In this document: positions 56,474 to 64,000 of the stretch, in pieces
Numbering within the stretch: the first letter of the stretch is position 1
Layout: each line of letters opens with the position of its first letter
Assembly: GCA_016841875.1 (NCBI GenBank)
Contig: JAENYG010000011.1
Span: 48,720-112,719 of the forward strand
From: Syntrophomonas sp.
GTDB taxonomy: Bacteria; Bacillota; Syntrophomonadia; Syntrophomonadales; Syntrophomonadaceae
Length of the DNA stretch: 64,000 bases
Direction: 5' to 3'
The notes under the pieces: generated by a model
What the model saw: only the letters and a program-made list of their open reading frames with translations
Told to the model about the DNA's origin: nothing
Databases searched by the model: none
Made by a program: the position numbers and the translations under genes

Positions 56474-56938
56474 TTACCAATTCTCAGGCGGTTTATCAGA
56501 TATCCTGACTTTCCCCGCCACTGGATTTACTATGATATATCTTTTATCATTAAGCCCATTTTTAAGCACCACCGTTCCTCCTCCCGCCGGTGCTCCAGAA
56601 GGACTAAAACTGCATACGGGTATACTTCCTATTCGACTGGGAAAGGTAGGTACCCCTGCATATTCTACCCCTTCAGCCAGGGTGTAGGTATCTGTTTCGT
56701 TCCGGTACCGGTTTACCGGCACATAAAACCGAATATTACAAGGTTGACCCTGCAGCATGGCCTGGCTGCGTGCGTAACGCAGTGTCCAAGCCAGTTGTGA
56801 AGATGAGGTGTTTAGAGCATAATGCTGGTAGACTCTATTAAGTGCAGGCCAGGATAAGGACAGACACAATGATAGTATAAGCAAAACCACCAGCAGTTCG
56901 ATCAACGTAAAACCTTTATTATTTGATATAATAGCCAA
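56474..56938 (-). CDS. GspH/FimT-like pseudopilin
   Basis: A 154-residue protein with a class III signal NNKGFTLIELLVVLLILSLC and a GspH/FimT-type pseudopilin domain (SQLAWTLRYARSQAMLQGQP). It is a likely minor pilin processed by PilD. Its position inside the shikimate cluster, 7 kb from the main pilus operon, is notable. It overlaps aroE by 20 bp. Confidence 0.88.
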   Translation of the reverse strand: MAIISNNKGFTLIELLVVLLILSLCLSLSWPALNRVYQHYALNTSSSQLAWTLRYARSQAMLQGQPCNIRFYVPVNRYRNETDTYTLAEGVEYAGVPTFPSRIGSIPVCSFSPSGAPAGGGTVVLKNGLNDKRYIIVNPVAGKVRISDKPPENW

Positions 56939-57773
56939 CTACCTCCTCAAGTTCTGCCGCGGCAAAACTCTCTTGCAGAAGGATTTCCAGGGTAAGCAAA
57001 GCTTGATTAATAAACATGGGCAAACCGTCAACGGTTTTAAGTCCATTTGATTCTGCCATATCAAGCAGTTTGGTTTTCCGGGGATTATATATGATATCAC
57101 ATATTACAGTTTCTGTTCTTATCCCGACCAGACTTTCCAGGGGTGATGCATCAACCCTGGGAAACATTCCTACCGGGGAACAATTAATGACTATATCGGT
57201 ATCTGGTGCTAATTCATTAAAAACTGCCTGATTCATCAAAGCAGGAAATGCTTGAATGCCTGTTTGGGTAGAAATAAATTCAGCCATATTCTCTGCCTGC
57301 TGATAATCAATATCCAGAAAATCCACCCGCAGCACACCAGCCCGGGCCATTTCATAGGCAATCGATCTGGCCGCTCCACCAGCACCGATGAATATGACCC
57401 TCCCCCGAGGGGTGACTCCAGACTGGATCAAACCTCTGACAAATCCTTGTCCATCAGTATTATAACCTTTCAAAAGACCACCTTCATTTTTTATCAGGTT
57501 TACAGCCTGACATGCCCTGGCCGCTGAAGACAGTTCATCTAAAAAGGGGATCACCTTTTGCTTAAAAGGTATAGTAACATTAAAGCCTATAAAATGCAGG
57601 GTTTTCAGACTCTTCAGCACATTCTCCAGGTCGTCAGCCTGGCTTTCAAAAGGCAAGTAAATACAATTTAACTTTCTTTGGTGGAAAAGACCGTTGTACA
57701 TAACCGGTGAAAGGCTGTGTCCAAGCGGGTTACCGATAATCGCCATATATTTGGTATGACAGTTTATATCCAT
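56919..57773 (-). CDS. aroE: Shikimate dehydrogenase
   Basis: A 284-residue NADP-dependent enzyme. It has the N-terminal AIIGNPLGHSLSPVMYNGLF, the catalytic lysine in FNVTIPFKQKVIPFLDEL, and the nucleotide-binding FIGAGGAARSIAYEMARAG. It reduces 3-dehydroshikimate. First gene of the aro cluster; its upstream gap holds copy 3 of the repeat element. Confidence 0.96.
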   Translation of the reverse strand: MDINCHTKYMAIIGNPLGHSLSPVMYNGLFHQRKLNCIYLPFESQADDLENVLKSLKTLHFIGFNVTIPFKQKVIPFLDELSSAARACQAVNLIKNEGGLLKGYNTDGQGFVRGLIQSGVTPRGRVIFIGAGGAARSIAYEMARAGVLRVDFLDIDYQQAENMAEFISTQTGIQAFPALMNQAVFNELAPDTDIVINCSPVGMFPRVDASPLESLVGIRTETVICDIIYNPRKTKLLDMAESNGLKTVDGLPMFINQALLTLEILLQESFAAAELEEVVGYYIK

Positions 57774-57801
57774 AATATTTTTCTCCCCAGATAATATATT
57801 T

Positions 57802-58052
57802 AAGCGAATGCTTTATCATTCGCTCCAGACCGATGACAAAAACACTTACAGCACCACAATTTGGTGTTCGCATAAGCTCACCAAAAATAGGGAAGCGAAT
57901 CTCTGCGTTATTTCAAGAAGCCCGCTCAATCAACGTACTTGAGTACGTCTCAATCGTGGACTTCTTTCATGCCTTGATCTTCGCCTCTGTCATCGGTCTG
58001 TCATTTTGCTGACTTTATCAACAACCTGAAGCTAATGCTTTATCATTCGCTC
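57802..58052. repeat. MITE-like element copy 3 between two 24-bp hairpin repeats
   Basis: Two 24-bp direct repeats (57802-57825 and 58029-58052, one mismatch), each containing the hairpin AGCGAATG/CATTCGCT or its variant, flank a 203-bp insert. The insert begins CAGACCG and ends ACAACCTG, as in copy 1. The core (57918 onwards) matches copy 1, while the left part has about 50 extra bases. The element sits 50 bp past the yqeG stop, where a terminator would be expected. Confidence 0.85.
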
Positions 58053-58102
58053 AACCAGTAACTCATATACCATTACTATTATATTACCATTTATTTACAC
58101 AA

Positions 58103-58615
58103 TCATCTTTTGCTTATGCCATGCAGTTCTCTAATTTTATGTATTACCAAACGCTCCATCATTCTAGATATCTTGGTTCCAATAAACTCTCGATTATCCA
58201 GGGGCACTACTAGAATGGTCAATAGTCCGGCCCGATTTCCTCCCAGCACATCGGTAAATATCTGGTCCCCAATAACAGCTGTTTCTTCTGGCTTTATCCC
58301 CATTAACTGTACCGCCCGAAGAAAAGAGCGGGGGTTAGGTTTAGCTGCTCTATGGATATACGGAATATCAAGCCTCTGGGCAACGGTAAGAATACGTTTT
58401 TCACCATTATTAGATAGTATGCAGGCTTTAAAACCGCCCTCGCTTATCACTTTAAACCATTCATCAACTTTGATACTGATCTCGTTACTGTTCCATAAAG
58501 TAATGGTATTGTCTAAATCCAATATAAAACCTTTTATTTTCCTGTTTTTTAATTGCTCCAGAGAGATGTCTAGTATAGATTCCACAAACATGTCCGGGTA
58601 AAGTAATTTCAACAT
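58103..58615 (-). CDS. YqeG-family HAD phosphatase
   Basis: About 170 residues of the HAD superfamily. It has the phosphatase motif FILDLDNTITLW, a second conserved serine in ILSNNGE, and AVIGDQIFTDVLGGNRAGLL. YqeG-type proteins are conserved next to aroE in Firmicutes; Bacillus work suggests phosphatidylglycerophosphate phosphatase activity in related proteins, but this is not certain here. The ATG with GAGG ahead is preferred over a start 27 codons upstream that overlaps the galT-like gene. Confidence 0.9.
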   Translation of the reverse strand: MLKLLYPDMFVESILDISLEQLKNRKIKGFILDLDNTITLWNSNEISIKVDEWFKVISEGGFKACILSNNGEKRILTVAQRLDIPYIHRAAKPNPRSFLRAVQLMGIKPEETAVIGDQIFTDVLGGNRAGLLTILVVPLDNREFIGTKISRMMERLVIHKIRELHGISKR

Positions 58616-58670
58616 ATTTTTTTCCTCAAGTCTATTAAAATATTCTATATGTGATTGAAAAAGCACCACC

Positions 58671-59675
58671 TTAAAACTGTATAAGCAGCCCATCACGAAG
58701 TATTTTCGCTGCTGATTCGGGATCCACCGGGTTAATAAAATAGCCGCTGGCTATCTCAACTGCGTTAGAAATAACTAGCCGGGGTATTATTTCTATGTAC
58801 CAGTGGTAACCATCCTGCTTCGATACATTAACCGGGGCACTGTTTATCATAATATTATAAGAAGGATTTGCCAAGCAAGCAAGCATGGATCCCAAATATC
58901 CCTTTAGCACAGCCTGAAGGTCTTTTATTTCAAGGTCGTCTATATCCGCAAAGTATTTCTGGTGTTTTTTAGGTATGATCCAGGCTTCGTAAGAAAACCT
59001 GGCTGCATAGGGGCTTAGTATGATAAAATAATCGCTTTCATAAATAATCCTATCCTGCCCGGTCTCTTCTTCTATCATCTGACACATTAAGCACCGCCGG
59101 TGCTCATTAAAGTATTTAGGCAAACCCTTATTTCTATCTGGCACCATGGGATAAGCCAGGATCTGACTGTGACTGTGATCCTGAGAAGCACCCGCAAACA
59201 ATCCTTTGTTTTTGTATATTTGAATATATTTGATACGATCATCTGCAGCCAGAGCTCTAAATCTCTTCTGCAGCATTTTAAGCAGCAGGACGATCTGATC
59301 GGCCTCAAGTTCATGCAGCTGAATTCCATGCTGAGGTGTTTCAATCACTACTTCATGCTGACCCAGACCATTGCAGCGGCTGTATATACCGGAACAGCAA
59401 AATTCTAAATCTTCATTTTTCATTGCGAACATCGCATACTTATTCGTTATGGCCCTTACCAGCCATCCTGGCTCGTTGGGCAATGAAGCATTGGGACGAA
59501 AGGCATCTAACTCCCCGGGTGTAAGTGCTTCATTCCCCTCACAAAAAGGGCATATCTCTTCACCTAACAGAGATACCGAGCTTTTATTGATGGGAAAATC
59601 TGATGGTTTCAAGGCTTTTCCATTAGCTATTAAAACCCAGCTATCTCTAACCATGTCTCTACGGAGCTCAGTCAT
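58671..59675 (-). CDS. galT: Galactose-1-phosphate uridylyltransferase family protein
   Basis: About 334 residues of the GalT branch of the HIT superfamily. Zinc cysteines appear in CPFCEG near 36 and CLMC near 195; the catalytic motif is GASQDHSHSQI (HSH in place of HPH, common in this branch). It transfers UMP between sugar phosphates. No galK or galE is near, so the true substrate may differ from galactose-1-phosphate. Start at the ATG after a run of Gs; an upstream GTG/ATG frame is less likely. Confidence 0.88.
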   Translation of the reverse strand: MTELRRDMVRDSWVLIANGKALKPSDFPINKSSVSLLGEEICPFCEGNEALTPGELDAFRPNASLPNEPGWLVRAITNKYAMFAMKNEDLEFCCSGIYSRCNGLGQHEVVIETPQHGIQLHELEADQIVLLLKMLQKRFRALAADDRIKYIQIYKNKGLFAGASQDHSHSQILAYPMVPDRNKGLPKYFNEHRRCLMCQMIEEETGQDRIIYESDYFIILSPYAARFSYEAWIIPKKHQKYFADIDDLEIKDLQAVLKGYLGSMLACLANPSYNIMINSAPVNVSKQDGYHWYIEIIPRLVISNAVEIASGYFINPVDPESAAKILRDGLLIQF

Positions 59676-59910
59676 TACTACCCCCCCTGCACACGAGCAC
59701 GACTGCACTGCGGTCATCCTGGATATTCCAATCAGCTGCTGTTGATTACAAAATAAATTATAACCCTCTGTGTATTATAATGAAAATTAGCAGTATATTA
59801 TACCTGATGATATTTCTATCATTAAATTAAAATACTATACTCAGAGTCTATATCCTCTAATGTTCTTTCAACCAGTTATAGGTCTGATTATGGTACGAAA
59901 GGGGTATTAT

Positions 59911-60528
59911 GTGAAAAAATTATTTCTTATGATAACTGTAATCTCTTTACTGTTATGCGGCTGCACCCCAGCAGAAACCAATCAGGATCCCAGCAATCAG
60001 CCTGGTGAAGGAATAATAAAAGCATCCGATTATTTCCCTGCGGTTCCAGGCAGCCATTGGTCATACCTGGGAGAGGGCAATGAATATGCCTCCTTCACTC
60101 GAAAGACATTATATGAAAAAGGAAACCTGGTGCAATTCACTACAGATAACGGCGGAACTGTTACCACCACTATATTTGAAATAGGAAAGGATTATATTAA
60201 ATCAGTATACTTCGAAGGTGAGAGTTATGAACCAGGCAATTTTCTCGAACAGGGTTTTACACCCAACGATGATACCATAGTAATAAAAGAACCATTGGCA
60301 GTGGGTACCACCTGGAAAAACGAAAATGACAGCCGTGAAATCGTTTCTATTGATACTACCATAAATACTCCGGCCGGCAATTTTGATAATTGCTTGAAAA
60401 TCAAGATCACCACTGAAAATTCGACCATGTATGATTATTACCAGGAAGGTACAGGTTTAATAAAAAGCGAATTTTTATCGGAGGGAAATACGATTACTTC
60501 CACATTAGAAGAATTTCAAATTAATTAA
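59911..60528 (+). CDS. Putative lipoprotein
   Basis: About 205 residues. The signal peptide ends in the lipobox LLLCGC; the mature protein starts TPAETNQDPSNQPGEG, a polar linker, then a beta-rich domain with VPGSHWSYLGEGNEYASFTR. The GTG at 59911 has AAAGGGG ahead. Similar domains are found in hypothetical Clostridia lipoproteins; function unknown. Confidence 0.8.
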   Translation: MKKLFLMITVISLLLCGCTPAETNQDPSNQPGEGIIKASDYFPAVPGSHWSYLGEGNEYASFTRKTLYEKGNLVQFTTDNGGTVTTTIFEIGKDYIKSVYFEGESYEPGNFLEQGFTPNDDTIVIKEPLAVGTTWKNENDSREIVSIDTTINTPAGNFDNCLKIKITTENSTMYDYYQEGTGLIKSEFLSEGNTITSTLEEFQIN

Positions 60529-60555
60529 GCGTTCATCTTCATGTTAATTCGATCC

Positions 60556-62490
60556 TTATTGAATGCTCCAGGCAGCGTGTGCGCCCTCTTCCACCGCCTC
60601 CAGTATGCTCCTGGGCCGGCATGCATCTCCTATTAAATGATAGGGTATATTCTCCTTCTCGAGAGCATATCCCAGCTTATTAAAGGGACTGCTGCCTGCT
60701 GCAAAAATAACCTGTCTAACCGGTCTCAGCAGCTTTTCTTCCCCAGCTTTTTCAACCGTCAACTGCTCGGTTTCTATTTTTATGATTCGGGTTTCTAACC
60801 ACAATTGGTATCCCGCTTCATTTAGCCGCCGGTGCAGCATGTATCCATGTCCGTTTGATTTTTTGACCGGTGACCGTAATAAAGTATCTACTACCACCAC
60901 ATTCGATATCCTTTTTTCTCGCAAGTAGTCGGCGGTCTCCATTCCTACCAATCCTCCACCGATGATGACAGTATGATCAGTCAATTCAGCGGCACCCTGC
61001 AGGACCTGCCAGGCATCAATAACATGAGGACTGTTTATGCCCGGGATAGCTGGACGGATGTTCCTGGCACCAGTTGCTATGATTACTACATCTGCTGCTT
61101 CTTTTTTAATGAAATCAATATCAGCTGTTTGGCCCAACCTGATGTCCACCCCTGCTCTTATAGCCGTTTTGGTCAACTTATCAATCCATCGGCCGTAAAC
61201 ATCCTTATAGGGTGCCCGAGCTGCTAATCTAACCTGGCCCCCGCTGTTACCTTCTTTCTCCAGCAGAACCACCTGATGCCCCAGCCGGGCAGCTTGAAAA
61301 GCAGCGGTTAACCCTGCTGGCCCCGCCCCAACCACCAGAACTTTACGGATTTTACCTGACCGTCTTTCTGGATAGATAAGTTCCTGACCGGTCTCCGGGT
61401 TAATCGCACAACGGATTCCTTTACCTTTATATAGACGTTCTATGCAGCCCTGGTTGCAGGCCAGACATTCAACAGTTGCTTCTTCTTTACCTTCCAGCGC
61501 GTTCCAAAAGAACTTCGGGTCGGCCAGGTGCTGCCTGCCAAATGCTACCAGATCGGCATCCCCACGAGCAAGAGTCTTTTCAGCAGCTGATAGATTGGTA
61601 AATCGTCCTACTGCTATAACTGGTATATCAACCACAGTTTTTATTTGGGCAGCCAGTTGAGCGTTAAACCCCGGCTGGTATTCTATGGTTGGACATACCA
61701 TTCCACCTGGACTGGCCTGAGTCCCAAAAGAGGTATGGATCATATCTATTCCGGCTTCAACAAAGAGATGGACTATCCCCAACATATCCTCTATGGTATA
61801 TCCCCCAACTGCATATTCTTCTGCAGAAATCCTTATTGATATTGGATAATCCGGGCCTACCTGACTCCTGACTTCTCTAATTACTTCTAAAATAAAACGA
61901 GACCGTTCTCTAAAATTACCACCATATTCATCAAGACGGTGGTTGGAAAGTTCAGATAGAAACTGCATTAATAGATAGCCATGAGCCGCGTGCAGCTCTA
62001 CCCCATCAAATCCTGCTGCTCTGGCCCTTATGGCCGCCTGTCCAAAACAGTGAATAACTTCCCCGATATCTTCCCGATTCATTTCCCGCGGAGCTATTTT
62101 AAATATCCCGGCCAGGGCGGATGGGGCTGCTGCCCGACCCCGTTCCAACTGGTACTGGCTTTCCCGGCCCACATGATAGATCTGCACCATCACCTTGTGC
62201 TTCTGTTTATGTACTTCTGATACCACACTGCTCAAGCCGCTGATAAAGCGGTCATCATATATCCCCAGCATTCCAGGTCCTTCAATACCATCAGGATGAA
62301 CGGCTGCAACTTCGGTAATGATCAAACCTGCTCCACTTCCTGCAACACGCTTCATGTAGGCTGTATTAGCATCACTAACACTGTGATCCCCATTGGCCAG
62401 CATGGTAGTAATAGGAGGTAATACTACCCGGTTGCTCAATTCCATAGATTTTATCCTCAAGGGTTTAAGGAGATGCTCAAATCTATTCAT
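60556..62490 (-). CDS. FadH-type NADH:flavin oxidoreductase (2,4-dienoyl-CoA reductase-like)
   Basis: A 644-residue flavoprotein. Residues 1-340 form an old yellow enzyme barrel (RVVLPPITTMLANGDHSVSD; VELHAAHGYLLMQFLS). Around 345-360 the cysteines CLACNQGC and a later RCAIN bind a 4Fe-4S cluster. The C-terminal half binds FAD/NAD (GAGPAGLTAAFQAARLGHQV; IIGGGLVGMETADYL). It may reduce enoate or dienoyl-CoA substrates, in line with fatty-acid oxidation, but the substrate is not fixed by sequence. Confidence 0.9.
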   Translation of the reverse strand: MNRFEHLLKPLRIKSMELSNRVVLPPITTMLANGDHSVSDANTAYMKRVAGSGAGLIITEVAAVHPDGIEGPGMLGIYDDRFISGLSSVVSEVHKQKHKVMVQIYHVGRESQYQLERGRAAAPSALAGIFKIAPREMNREDIGEVIHCFGQAAIRARAAGFDGVELHAAHGYLLMQFLSELSNHRLDEYGGNFRERSRFILEVIREVRSQVGPDYPISIRISAEEYAVGGYTIEDMLGIVHLFVEAGIDMIHTSFGTQASPGGMVCPTIEYQPGFNAQLAAQIKTVVDIPVIAVGRFTNLSAAEKTLARGDADLVAFGRQHLADPKFFWNALEGKEEATVECLACNQGCIERLYKGKGIRCAINPETGQELIYPERRSGKIRKVLVVGAGPAGLTAAFQAARLGHQVVLLEKEGNSGGQVRLAARAPYKDVYGRWIDKLTKTAIRAGVDIRLGQTADIDFIKKEAADVVIIATGARNIRPAIPGINSPHVIDAWQVLQGAAELTDHTVIIGGGLVGMETADYLREKRISNVVVVDTLLRSPVKKSNGHGYMLHRRLNEAGYQLWLETRIIKIETEQLTVEKAGEEKLLRPVRQVIFAAGSSPFNKLGYALEKENIPYHLIGDACRPRSILEAVEEGAHAAWSIQ

Positions 62491-62692
62491 AACAAAATAT
62501 CCTCACCACGATGCATTAATCTAAAAGGATCTAATATTTAAACTTGTCAATGCTCTTTAAATATTTTAACATGAAAATTGTTAGAAATTGTCCATAGTTT
62601 ATGCTGTCACTTAATATTCAATATATTTGATGGCCTTAAAAGCATAATTAGACAGGATGCCATGAATAATAAGAAAGTTCTGGAGGAAAGAA

Positions 62693-63313
62693 ATGTTGTT
62701 AGAAGAGAAGATACGCTCCTTTAATGGACGTAAGGCTAAAATTTTAGGACATGAAAATACATTCAAATCAGCTGTTCTACTGCCTTTGATTGTAAGAGAC
62801 GAAAAGTACTCGGTTCTTTTTGAAAAGCGAGCCCTTTCCATGAACCGTCAGCCGGGTGAAATATGTTTTCCCGGTGGAGCTAAGGAACCAACAGATGATT
62901 ACAGCGAGTATACAGCCATACGGGAGAGCAGTGAGGAATTAGGTATTCCAGCGAACTATTTCGAAGTAATAGCTCCCCTGGATATTATGGTAAGCTCGTT
63001 CAATTCCATAATCATACCCTACCTGGCCATAGTTAAAGATATAAGCCAAATAAGTATCAACCAGGCTGAGGTAGACAAGATTTTATTGATACCCCTTGAG
63101 TTTTTTCTGGAAAAAGAACCAGAAGTTCACTATATCAAAACTACTGCCCATGCACCTGATGACTTCCCTTTTCACCTTATTCCCTACGGTAGGAATTATC
63201 CCTTTCGGACCGGCTGTGTTCCCCAGTATTTCTATAGCTGGGAAGGTGAAACCATCTGGGGACTTACCGCCTCTATCCTGCACCATTTCATAGACCTGCT
63301 TAAAAAGTCTTAG
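62693..63313 (+). CDS. Nudix hydrolase, CoA pyrophosphatase-like
   Basis: A 206-residue Nudix protein. The Nudix box GGAKEPTDDYSEYTAIRESS followed by EELGI is complete, and the preceding MNRQPGEICFPGG is the CoA pyrophosphatase (NudL) type signature. It may hydrolyse CoA or its oxidised forms. GGAGGAAAG precedes the ATG. The gene is read towards the IS and ends before a hairpin repeat. Confidence 0.9.
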   Translation: MLLEEKIRSFNGRKAKILGHENTFKSAVLLPLIVRDEKYSVLFEKRALSMNRQPGEICFPGGAKEPTDDYSEYTAIRESSEELGIPANYFEVIAPLDIMVSSFNSIIIPYLAIVKDISQISINQAEVDKILLIPLEFFLEKEPEVHYIKTTAHAPDDFPFHLIPYGRNYPFRTGCVPQYFYSWEGETIWGLTASILHHFIDLLKKS

Positions 63314-63321
63314 CATGTTAA

Positions 63322-63374
63322 GTGTCAAGGGGACGGTTCTTCTGACACACCTTTGTGTGTCAGAAGAACCGTCC
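63322..63374. repeat. GGGGACGGTTCT inverted repeat, cut by an IS
   Basis: Perfect 20-bp arms (63331-63350 and 63355-63374) around a 4-nt loop. The left outer part TGTCAAGG has no partner because sequence changes at 63375 to GAGACCACTGAAAAAG, an IS-like end. The core equals that at 6.3 kb. It may act as a terminator for the Nudix gene. Confidence 0.85.
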
Positions 63375-64000
63375 GAGACCACTGAAAAAGTAGCCTTTTT
63401 AAACTGCTTGGACGTCAGACCCAATCCAAGCTGGTCGGATAATGAATAACCAACAGTATAAACAGTTCAGAAAATAGGAGTTTAATCCCTTTAAAGCGGA
63501 TACCAGCTTGGCTATCCGCTTTAGATTTACCGCCAGGGCTGTTAGTTTTGCTTGAATGCCGATACTTCGTAGACCGTAGCCTCTGGCTCGGTCTAATCCA
63601 TGGAATCTTTTTAATTCTGCATTCTTGGGTTCGATTTTAGCCCGCTTTCGGTATTCCTCAAGAAATTCCGGGGTTTTTGCCCTTTGACTGTATTCATATA
63701 GTTCAGGAGTATTTATACTGATTATAAGGACTCTAGCTATCCTCGTGCTCTTACCTATGCATTCAGCTCTACGAGGGCAATTTCGGCAATGCTCACGTTC
63801 AAAGCTATATTCTAAAAATTGTTTCTTTTTGCCATTCCGTTTACGGGTTCTGGGGACTATTTTTACTGTCTCATTGCCCATAACACAAAACCATTGGTCA
63901 CTGTCCTTGTTGTAGCTGAATAGTTCCTCATTGATTTTGTAAGCGCTGGCGCTTACCGGTATATAGGCTGAAGCTCCTTTTTCCTTGATCAGGTTAAGGA
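63375..64000 (-). mobile_element. IS1182-type insertion sequence, 3' part
   Basis: The left end GAGACCACTGAAAAAGTAGC resembles the terminal sequence of IS1182-type elements. Within it a transposase gene (stop at 63399) reads through to the window edge, in frame with SAYKINEELFSYNKDSDQWF upstream of the first in-frame ATG. The C-terminal DDE part includes CRNCPRRAECIGKSTRIARV, and the RGYGLRSIGIQAKLTALAVN motif near the end. It is open at the right edge, so completeness cannot be judged. Confidence 0.85.
63399..64000 (-). CDS. IS1182-family transposase, C-terminal fragment
   Basis: About 200 codons of a DDE transposase, open at the right edge of the window. Four cysteines (EHCRNCPRRAEC and a CLYC near the tail) and the late LRSIGIQAKLTALAVNLKRI are typical of IS1182-type enzymes. 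No frameshift or stop interrupts the visible part, so the element may be active. Confidence 0.85.
   Translation of the reverse strand, partial: LNLIKEKGASAYIPVSASAYKINEELFSYNKDSDQWFCVMGNETVKIVPRTRKRNGKKKQFLEYSFEREHCRNCPRRAECIGKSTRIARVLIISINTPELYEYSQRAKTPEFLEEYRKRAKIEPKNAELKRFHGLDRARGYGLRSIGIQAKLTALAVNLKRIAKLVSALKGLNSYFLNCLYCWLFIIRPAWIGSDVQAV

Overview
This window looks like a chromosomal segment of an anaerobic, endospore-forming, low-to-mid G+C Clostridia-type Firmicute. The best guess, by inference only, is the Syntrophomonadaceae or a close relative. The reasons are a full spoIIIA operon, spo0A and spoIVB, monoderm-type type IV pilus genes without an outer-membrane secretin, strong Shine-Dalgarno sites, and the classic Clostridia order yqeG/aro/pil/aroQ/pepP/efp/spoIIIA/acc/asp23/nusB/folD/xse/ispA/dxs/tlyA/nadK/argR/recN/spoIVB/spo0A. 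Almost everything is on the minus strand, so transcription runs from right to left.

Positions 1-4.0 kb hold the SteA/SteB-type envelope pair, spo0A (with a SigH-like promoter and a 0A box upstream) and the sporulation signalling protease spoIVB. A 640-bp stretch of apparent decayed sequence follows. From 4.6 to 16.8 kb lies the long nusB-to-recN operon: amaP, DUF2273, nusB, a divergent folD-like gene, xseA, xseB, ispA, a large structured RNA, its membrane partner gene, dxs, tlyA, nadK, ytqB/mnmM, argR and recN. The roughly 640-nt gap between ispA and the small membrane protein gene fits the OLE RNA (Ornate Large Extremophilic RNA), and that membrane protein fits OapA.

Positions 17-32 kb hold asp23, accC, a carboxyltransferase-AccB fusion, spoIIIAH to spoIIIAA, a CD1247-type zinc-ribbon protein, efp, an Xaa-Pro peptidase, aroQ and a TldD/PmbA-type pair. 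Positions 32-37 kb are a BMP-family (nucleoside-type) ABC transporter. Positions 37.9-49.7 kb hold an HDOD protein with a degenerate receiver domain and a full type IV pilus operon (pilB, pilT, pilC, pilA, pilD, two pseudopilins, a PilX-like protein, pilM, pilN, pilO). After some membrane proteins of unknown role (50-53 kb) comes the shikimate cluster aroB/aroK/aroC/aroE with an embedded FimT-like pseudopilin (53-57.8 kb). The right end holds yqeG, a galT-like gene, a lipoprotein, a FadH-type flavoenzyme, a Nudix hydrolase and the 3' part of an IS1182-type transposase.

The most unusual features are: (1) the OLE RNA locus; (2) a family of small dispersed elements (about 16.9, 35.7-36.1 and 57.8-58.0 kb) whose two clean copies have the same termini and sit between two 24-bp copies of a locus-specific hairpin; (3) an inverted repeat family with a GGGGACGGTTCT core at 6.3 and 63.3 kb, the second copy cut by the IS; (4) a FolD homologue that keeps catalytic residues but lacks the usual NADP-binding motif; and (5) a carboxyltransferase fused to a complete AccB with a possible internal start. 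No tRNA, rRNA or CRISPR array was seen.
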